Shown here piece by piece: positions 6,402 to 10,731 of a stretch of DNA of 10,731 nt. Positions within the stretch are counted from its first letter, which is position 1; every line of letters starts with the position of its first letter. The notes under the pieces were generated by a model. It ran no database searches, was not told the origin of the DNA, and saw nothing but the letters and a program-made list of their open reading frames with translations. The position numbers were made by a program, and so were the translations under genes. The stretch covers positions 1-10,731 of the forward strand of contig CAKSDJ010000048.1 in assembly GCA_934445015.1 (NCBI GenBank), written 5' to 3'. Source of the stretch: an uncultured Eubacteriales bacterium. Its GTDB lineage: Bacteria > Bacillota > Clostridia > Oscillospirales > Acutalibacteraceae.

Positions 6402-7157
6402 ATGATTAAAGTATTGCTTTCAGGCGCATGCGGAAAAATGGGCACTGCGGTCACCCGTTGTTCTAAAGAAGATGAAGAAATTAAAATCGTTGCAGGAGTT
6501 GACCGCGCAGAAGTTCTTTGTGAATATAAAATATTTAAGTCTTTTGACGACGTTAATGTTGATGCCGATGTTATAATTGATTTTTCAAACGTGTCGGTGC
6601 TTGACAGTCTGCTTGAATTTGCAGTTAAAAATAATACGCCGATTATACTTGCAACAACCGGATATAACGAGATGCAAATTGAGCAGATAAAAGCGGCTGC
6701 ACATAAAATATCAGTGTTTTATACCGCAAATATGTCGCTTGGCGTTAATTTGCTTTTGAGTTTAGCAAAATATGCCGCTAAAATTTTAGGCAGTGACTTT
6801 GATGTTGAAATTGTAGAAAAGCATCACAGCCAAAAACTTGACGCACCTTCGGGTACGGCGCTTATGCTTGCAAATGCCATAAATGATGTCTTTGACGATA
6901 AATATCACTATGAGTATGACAGACATTCCAAACGCCAAAAACGCTCAAAAAATGAAATCGGTATTCATGCGGTTCGCGGAGGAACAATCGTAGGTGAACA
7001 TGATATTATTTTTGCGGGTCACGATGAAGTAATAACCCTATCACATGCGGCACAGTCAAAAGAAGTATTTGCTGCAGGAGCTCTGAAAGCTGCAAAATTT
7101 ATTTACGGCAAACCGAACGGCCTGTATAATATGGGAGATATTTTAAATTTAGGTTAA
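6402..7157 (+). CDS. dapB: 4-hydroxy-tetrahydrodipicolinate reductase
   Basis: Reduces the DapA product to tetrahydrodipicolinate with NAD(P)H. Seen in the 251 residues: the nucleotide-binding loop SGACGKMGTAV (7-17); D34-R35 after the second strand, matching the E. coli E38-R39 that contacts the cofactor; IDFSN (59-63); ATTGYNE (84-90); the catalytic block EKHHSQKLDAPSGTAL (139-154) with H141 and K145; and RGGTIVGEHDIIFAG (192-206). It is about 20 residues shorter than the E. coli enzyme because the glycine-rich stretch after the cofactor loop is missing, a reduction also seen in other short bacterial DapB. The ribosome binding site is poor (GGATG well upstream), so some dependence on translation from dapA is likely. 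A strong terminator follows the stop codon by 4 bases. Confidence 0.96.
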   Translation: MIKVLLSGACGKMGTAVTRCSKEDEEIKIVAGVDRAEVLCEYKIFKSFDDVNVDADVIIDFSNVSVLDSLLEFAVKNNTPIILATTGYNEMQIEQIKAAAHKISVFYTANMSLGVNLLLSLAKYAAKILGSDFDVEIVEKHHSQKLDAPSGTALMLANAINDVFDDKYHYEYDRHSKRQKRSKNEIGIHAVRGGTIVGEHDIIFAGHDEVITLSHAAQSKEVFAAGALKAAKFIYGKPNGLYNMGDILNLG

Positions 7158-7161
7158 GCAT

Positions 7162-7196
7162 AAAAAATCCGTCCGTTAAATACGGACGGATTTTTT
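7162..7196. terminator. Bidirectional intrinsic terminator between dapB and the recN-tyrS group
   Basis: Perfect hairpin: TCCGTCCGT (7168-7176), a 5-base loop, ACGGACGGA (7182-7190), flanked by six A (7162-7167) and six T (7191-7196) that extend the stem to 15 bp. The A-run on one side and the T-run on the other give a uridine tract to transcripts from either strand. It thus ends asd-dapA-dapB and the opposing gene group. Confidence 0.93.
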
Positions 7197-7197
7197 C

Positions 7198-7213
7198 ATA
7201 TATATATATATAT
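7198..7213. repeat. Short alternating AT tract
   Basis: Sixteen bases of uninterrupted AT dinucleotides right after the terminator, ending 4 bases before the stop codon of the minus-strand membrane protein gene. It is probably simple slippage sequence with no evident role. Confidence 0.6.
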
Positions 7214-7217
7214 TATG

Positions 7218-7559
7218 TCAGTTGTTTTCAGTATTATCGGTTGCTTCATTTTGAATATGTGTTTCAATCAAACGCTCTAAATGCTTTATACATTCGGTAG
7301 TTTTTGATGTATTGTCAATTAACTCGCCGTATCCGTACAAAAACCACGACACAAGCCATGCAACAACAGGACCTAAAATTATCAGCAGTACACCGCCGGC
7401 AATTCCGCCGCCGACAGCTATGCCGGCTATTTCTACATCAGCAGGCTGCTGAATAGTAAATAAAATTACAGTCATGCCTGCCAACACGTAAAATACCGCT
7501 AAAATGATTGCTAATACCATTGCTAAAATTTTGATTTTTTTACCTATTTTTTTATACAT
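7218..7559 (-). CDS. Small two-helix membrane protein, function unknown
   Basis: A 113-residue protein with a very basic N-terminus (MYKKIGKKIK), a first membrane helix at about 11-36, a glycine-rich second helix at about 47-72, and a hydrophilic acidic C-terminal tail (about 80-113). That order suggests both ends are on the cytoplasmic side. The stretch LYGYGELIDNT (73-83) directly after helix 2 resembles a motif I recall in many small unnamed Firmicutes membrane proteins (YGFGELIEN-like); no function is known to me. GGGGGA lies 6 bases before the ATG. It is the last gene before the bidirectional terminator and 30 bases after the 106-residue gene, so it is likely cotranscribed with recN-tyrS. 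Confidence 0.75.
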   Translation of the reverse strand: MYKKIGKKIKILAMVLAIILAVFYVLAGMTVILFTIQQPADVEIAGIAVGGGIAGGVLLIILGPVVAWLVSWFLYGYGELIDNTSKTTECIKHLERLIETHIQNEATDNTENN

Positions 7560-7589
7560 TTTAAATCCCCCAAAATTGTAATTATAAAA

Positions 7590-7910
7590 TCATTTACGAT
7601 AATATGTATAATATGCCGTAACGGTATCGTATGCACCGCTTACACTGTTCCGGCCCTCTACCGTAACGCCGTCGCCGCTCATCAGCAAATAATATTTCGC
7701 ATCCGAAACAGGACAGGTAAACACATCAATTTCTCCGCAAATAATGCGTATTACATCACCCACAACGGCAATTCTGCCCGATTTGCCTACTATATCATAA
7801 GTCACCGATCCGTTTGAATGAATATTGCGTTTTGTCACGTATTTGACCTCTCTGCCGTCAAAGGTTTTGAGAAGAGATACATTTTTTGGCTTTTTATTAA
7901 ATAGTCCCAT
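7590..7910 (-). CDS. Small soluble protein of unknown function, directly behind tyrS
   Basis: A 106-residue protein I do not recognise as a named family. It has no signal peptide or membrane helix, so it is likely cytoplasmic. The pattern is mostly beta: an MGLFNKKPK start, REVKYVTKRNIHSNGSVTY (20-38), GKSGRIAVVGDVIRIICG (42-59), then LLMSGDGVTVEGRN (75-88) and a tyrosine-rich end, AYYTYYRK (99-106). Two cysteines (58 and 66) lie in the middle without a metal-site pattern. The ATG comes 2 bases after the tyrS stop (TAATTATG) and I see no good ribosome binding site in the end of tyrS, so translation probably depends on ribosomes finishing tyrS. That coupling, and its clean reading frame between two real genes, argue that it is a true gene. 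Confidence 0.75.
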   Translation of the reverse strand: MGLFNKKPKNVSLLKTFDGREVKYVTKRNIHSNGSVTYDIVGKSGRIAVVGDVIRIICGEIDVFTCPVSDAKYYLLMSGDGVTVEGRNSVSGAYDTVTAYYTYYRK

Positions 7911-7912
7911 AA

Positions 7913-9136
7913 TTATTCTGCAATAAATTTAATTACGGTTTTTTTGCCTTTTTTTACTATCATTCCGCCTTCAAAATCGCCTGAAGTGTATGTTAGTGAC
8001 GGGTCGGTTGCTTTTTCATCGTTTACCGAAACACCGCCCTGCATTACAAGACGTCTCGCCTCACCGTTTGATGCTGCCATACCGCCCTTTACCATTACAG
8101 AAAGCAGACCTATCTTTCCGTCACAAAAATCACTGCCTGTAAGTGTTACAGTCGGCATATTTTCATGGCTTCCTGCACCGGCAAATACTGCGCGTGCGGT
8201 TTCTTGAGCACGGTTAGCCTCATCCTCACCGTGAACCAATTTTGTTAACTCATACGCTAAAATTTCTTTGGCGGTATTCAACTGACTGCCTTGCCAGGAA
8301 TCCATTTCATCTATCTGTTCAAGGGGTAAAAACGTAAGCATACGAATACATTTTAAAACGTCCGCGTCGGCAACATTGCGCCAATATTGATAAAACTCAT
8401 ACGGAGATGTTTTTTTAGGGTCAAGCCACACTGCATTACCTGCGGTTTTACCCATTTTTTTACCTTGAGAATCGGTAAGTAATGTGATTGTCATTGCGTG
8501 GGCATCTTTACCCAGCTTTTTGCGTATAAGTTCGGTGCCGCCAAGCATATTTGACCACTGATCATCTCCGCCGAACTGCATATTGCATCCGTATTCTTTA
8601 AACAGATGGTAAAAGTCATAGGACTGCATAATCATATAGTTAAACTCAAAAAATGACAGACCTTTTTCCATACGTTGTTTATAACATTCCGCACGAAGCA
8701 TATTATTAACCGAGAAGCAGGCTCCTACCTCACGCAGAAGCTCGATATAATTCAAGTCAAGAAGCCAATCCGCGTTGTTAACCATTTGCGCCTTGCCTTC
8801 TGAAAAATCAATAAATCTTTCCATCTGGCGTTTAAAGCACTCGGCATTATGATTGATGTCATCACGTGTCAGCATTTTACGCATATCGGTTCTGCCGGAC
8901 GGATCGCCGATCATAGTAGTGCCTCCGCCAATCAAAGCTATAGGTTTATTACCCGCCATTTGCAGACGTTTCATAAGGGTAAGCGCCATAAAGTGACCTG
9001 CCGTAAGGCTGTCTGCGGTGCAGTCAAAGCCAATATAAAACGTTGCCTTGCCCGCATTTATCATCTTTTTGATTTCTTCTTCATTTGTAACCTGCGCTAA
9101 AAGTCCGCGCGCTACAAGTTCCTCATAAATTCCCAT
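7913..9136 (-). CDS. tyrS: Tyrosyl-tRNA synthetase
   Basis: Charges tRNA-Tyr with tyrosine. The 407 residues contain the class I Rossmann domain, a helical linker and a C-terminal S4 RNA-binding domain (about 342-400; GGMAASNGEARRLV, GGVSVND). Numbering nearly matches the Geobacillus enzyme: Y34, D38 and T40 in FYIGFDCTADS; the KFGKT-equivalent KMGKT (227-231); and the tyrosine site Y167, Q171 and D174 in YMIMQSYD. One departure: the HIGH motif reads TAGH (45-48), so the usual first His (H45) is Thr while H48 is kept. ATG follows the recN stop codon with no gap (TAAATG), with AGGAG 10 bases upstream inside recN. There is no T-box leader because the gene is internal to an operon. Confidence 0.96.
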   Translation of the reverse strand: MGIYEELVARGLLAQVTNEEEIKKMINAGKATFYIGFDCTADSLTAGHFMALTLMKRLQMAGNKPIALIGGGTTMIGDPSGRTDMRKMLTRDDINHNAECFKRQMERFIDFSEGKAQMVNNADWLLDLNYIELLREVGACFSVNNMLRAECYKQRMEKGLSFFEFNYMIMQSYDFYHLFKEYGCNMQFGGDDQWSNMLGGTELIRKKLGKDAHAMTITLLTDSQGKKMGKTAGNAVWLDPKKTSPYEFYQYWRNVADADVLKCIRMLTFLPLEQIDEMDSWQGSQLNTAKEILAYELTKLVHGEDEANRAQETARAVFAGAGSHENMPTVTLTGSDFCDGKIGLLSVMVKGGMAASNGEARRLVMQGGVSVNDEKATDPSLTYTSGDFEGGMIVKKGKKTVIKFIAE

Positions 9137-10731
9137 TTATTTTTTGCTCCTATCAAGTAATTCTTTTGCGGAATTATATAAATTTTCAGTTATGTCGGTA
9201 CCCGACATTATTCTTGCTATTTCGTGGATACGTTCTTCGTAAGAAGGTGTTTTAACATTTGTGTACGTTCTGTCATCTGACATATTTTTTATTATAAGCA
9301 AATGATTTTCAGCGTATGCTGCAATCTGTGCCAAATGCGTAACACAAATTACCTGCCGATTTTCAGCAACGCGCAAAAGCTGTGAACCGACTTTGTCAGC
9401 CGCTCTGCCGCTGATGCCCGTATCAATTTCGTCAAAAATCAATGTATCAATATCATCCTTATCGGAAAGCACACTTTTAATTGCAAGCATTATGCGTGAA
9501 AGTTCACCGCCTGACGCTATTTTATGCAATGGTTTGATACTTTCGCCGGCGTTTGTACCGATTAAAAACTCAACTGCATCGCAACCGTGTTTAGTATACT
9601 TTTCGCTTTTGACATCAATATTGAATATTACGTTAGGCATATCAAGCAGTTTAAGTACGTCGGTAACCTGTGTTGCGAAACTTTGTGCTGCTTTAACACG
9701 CGACCTTGTGAGTTTATCGCCTAATGCAACAAGCCGCTCGGTAGAGGCATCCAACTCATCCGATAACTCGGCGATGTGCTTGTCCGAACAAGAAATTCTT
9801 TCGCGTTCGGCTCTTGCATTTTGCAAAAAAACAAGCAGCTTTTCTTCACTGTTGCCGTATTTTAACATAAGTCTGTGCAGCGTGTCAAGTCTTTCACGCA
9901 ACTTGTCAGCATTAAGATCGCTGTACTCAGCATTATCCCTTAATTTTCGTATAGTGTCGCTTATGTATTCGATATTTGAAAGTGAATCCGCAATACTCTG
10001 CCCGATATCCGATAATTCATCGTTTTTAGCAGAATCAATATATTTCTGCGCGTTGCGTATAAGTGAAACTGCGCCGTCGGCATTATCGGTACCGTTCAAA
10101 CACCATAATGCGTTATTAAGCGAAGCGACGGTTTTTTCATAGTTTTCGGCAATACTGAGTTTGCGTTTTATTTCCTCGATCTCACCGTTTTTTACCGCCG
10201 CGTCTTCAAGCTCTTTTATTTGAAATTCAAGCATTTCTATACGGCGCTGTTTTTCACCCTCATCGGTCTCCTGTGCGTTAAGTTCACGTCTGACTGCATT
10301 AAAATGTCTGAATTCATTATAATAACTTTTTAATATTTCACCGTTCTCGGCAATCATGTCAAGATATAAATAATAATTATCTGAATTGAGCAGATTTTGA
10401 TTATCATGCTGACCGTGTATATTTATCAGATTTTTTGTAACGTCTTTTAAAACAGTTACCGTAGCGGGTCTGCCGTTGATTTTAACCGATCCGCCCCCAA
10501 ATGACAAAACTCGTGTTATAAGAAGATTGCCATCATCATCAACATCAAAACCGTTATCATGCAGCCGATTTAAAGATTCGGCAGACAAATCGCAAAAAAG
10601 TGCCGAAACAAACGCCTTATCGCACCCTGATCTTATTAAATCCTTTGAGGTTCGTTCACCCAAAATCGCGTTTATGGCATCGATTATTATTGACTTCCCT
10701 GCGCCAGTTTCGCCTGTCAATACATTAAGAC
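9137..10731 (-). CDS. recN: DNA repair protein RecN, N-terminus cut by the window
   Basis: SMC-like ATPase that gathers and holds DNA ends in double-strand break repair. About 530 residues are visible, and the missing first about 25 lie beyond the window; the frame is open to the last base and reads LNVLTGETGAGKS, so a TTG at 10720 is not the start. The Walker A motif (GETGAGKS) is at the beginning, and a long charged coiled coil takes up the middle, split by the usual hydrophobic tip. The C-terminal half-ATPase has the signature SGGELSR (visible residues 403-409), Walker B LIFDEIDTGISG (D430, E431) and the H-loop CVTHLAQIAAYA (H462). Full length would be about 555, as usual. It leads directly into tyrS, an uncommon partner. 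Confidence 0.97.
   Translation of the reverse strand, partial: LNVLTGETGAGKSIIIDAINAILGERTSKDLIRSGCDKAFVSALFCDLSAESLNRLHDNGFDVDDDGNLLITRVLSFGGGSVKINGRPATVTVLKDVTKNLINIHGQHDNQNLLNSDNYYLYLDMIAENGEILKSYYNEFRHFNAVRRELNAQETDEGEKQRRIEMLEFQIKELEDAAVKNGEIEEIKRKLSIAENYEKTVASLNNALWCLNGTDNADGAVSLIRNAQKYIDSAKNDELSDIGQSIADSLSNIEYISDTIRKLRDNAEYSDLNADKLRERLDTLHRLMLKYGNSEEKLLVFLQNARAERERISCSDKHIAELSDELDASTERLVALGDKLTRSRVKAAQSFATQVTDVLKLLDMPNVIFNIDVKSEKYTKHGCDAVEFLIGTNAGESIKPLHKIASGGELSRIMLAIKSVLSDKDDIDTLIFDEIDTGISGRAADKVGSQLLRVAENRQVICVTHLAQIAAYAENHLLIIKNMSDDRTYTNVKTPSYEERIHEIARIMSGTDITENLYNSAKELLDRSKK

Noticed and set aside
6507..6560. DapB as a broken gene because it is short
   Set aside because: The missing glycine-rich stretch is also absent from other short bacterial DapB, and all catalytic and cofactor residues are present.
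7197..7217. AT tract as an attachment site or origin-like element
   Set aside because: It is only 16 bases of simple dinucleotide repeat, with no flanking repeats, DnaA-box-like sites or integrase nearby.
9393..10142. Long open frame of 249 codons on the plus strand inside recN
   Set aside because: It is antisense to the conserved recN coiled coil, rich in Ser, Leu and Ala as expected from reading that gene backwards, and has no recognisable domain.
10718..10720. TTG as the start of recN
   Set aside because: The frame is open to the edge and the visible residues before it (L-N-V) belong to the conserved segment leading into Walker A, so the true start lies beyond the window.

Overview
This is an ordinary chromosomal stretch of a low-GC, AT-rich Gram-positive bacterium, most likely an anaerobic Clostridia of the Oscillospirales/Ruminococcaceae kind. 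The evidence is a DUF4364 protein and a TIGR04086 membrane protein (both Firmicutes/Clostridia families), a CwlD-like amidase, strong AGGAGG-type ribosome binding sites, sigma-A promoters in AT-rich spacers, and an archaeal/fungal-type aspartate-semialdehyde dehydrogenase of the sort found in Clostridia. No genus can be named from the sequence alone. Thirteen protein genes are supported, two of them cut by the window edges. I see no tRNA, rRNA, CRISPR array, insertion sequence or phage gene, and no gene-free stretch reaches 300 bases.

Layout: (1) 1-433, minus: N-terminal part of a secreted or membrane-anchored N-acetylmuramoyl-L-alanine amidase, divergent from (2) 607-1155, plus: a DUF4364 winged-helix-like protein behind a near-consensus promoter. 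(3) 1158-4209, minus: queA - tgt - yajC - TIGR04086 membrane protein. QueA and Tgt act in queuosine modification of tRNA, and YajC is the small partner of the Sec translocase. This is the classic queA-tgt-yajC order, but the next gene is the TIGR04086 protein rather than secD/secF. A terminator-like hairpin swallows the ribosome binding site of that last gene. (4) 4354-7157, plus: asd - dapA - dapB, three steps of the diaminopimelate/lysine pathway, driven by a very good promoter (TTGACA, 17-base spacer, TGGTATTAT) and closed by a perfect 15-bp bidirectional terminator at 7162-7196. (5) 7218-10731, minus: recN (cut at its N-terminus) - tyrS - a 106-residue unknown protein - a 113-residue two-helix membrane protein, tightly packed and ending at the same terminator.

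Most of the window is housekeeping: cell wall precursor and lysine supply, tRNA modification and charging, protein export, DNA repair. I found no convincing new multi-gene system. The points most worth a second look are the hairpin over the TIGR04086 start, a tyrosyl-tRNA synthetase whose HIGH motif has Thr in place of the first His, a dihydrodipicolinate synthase whose lysine feedback site is altered, and two small conserved-looking unknown genes behind tyrS.
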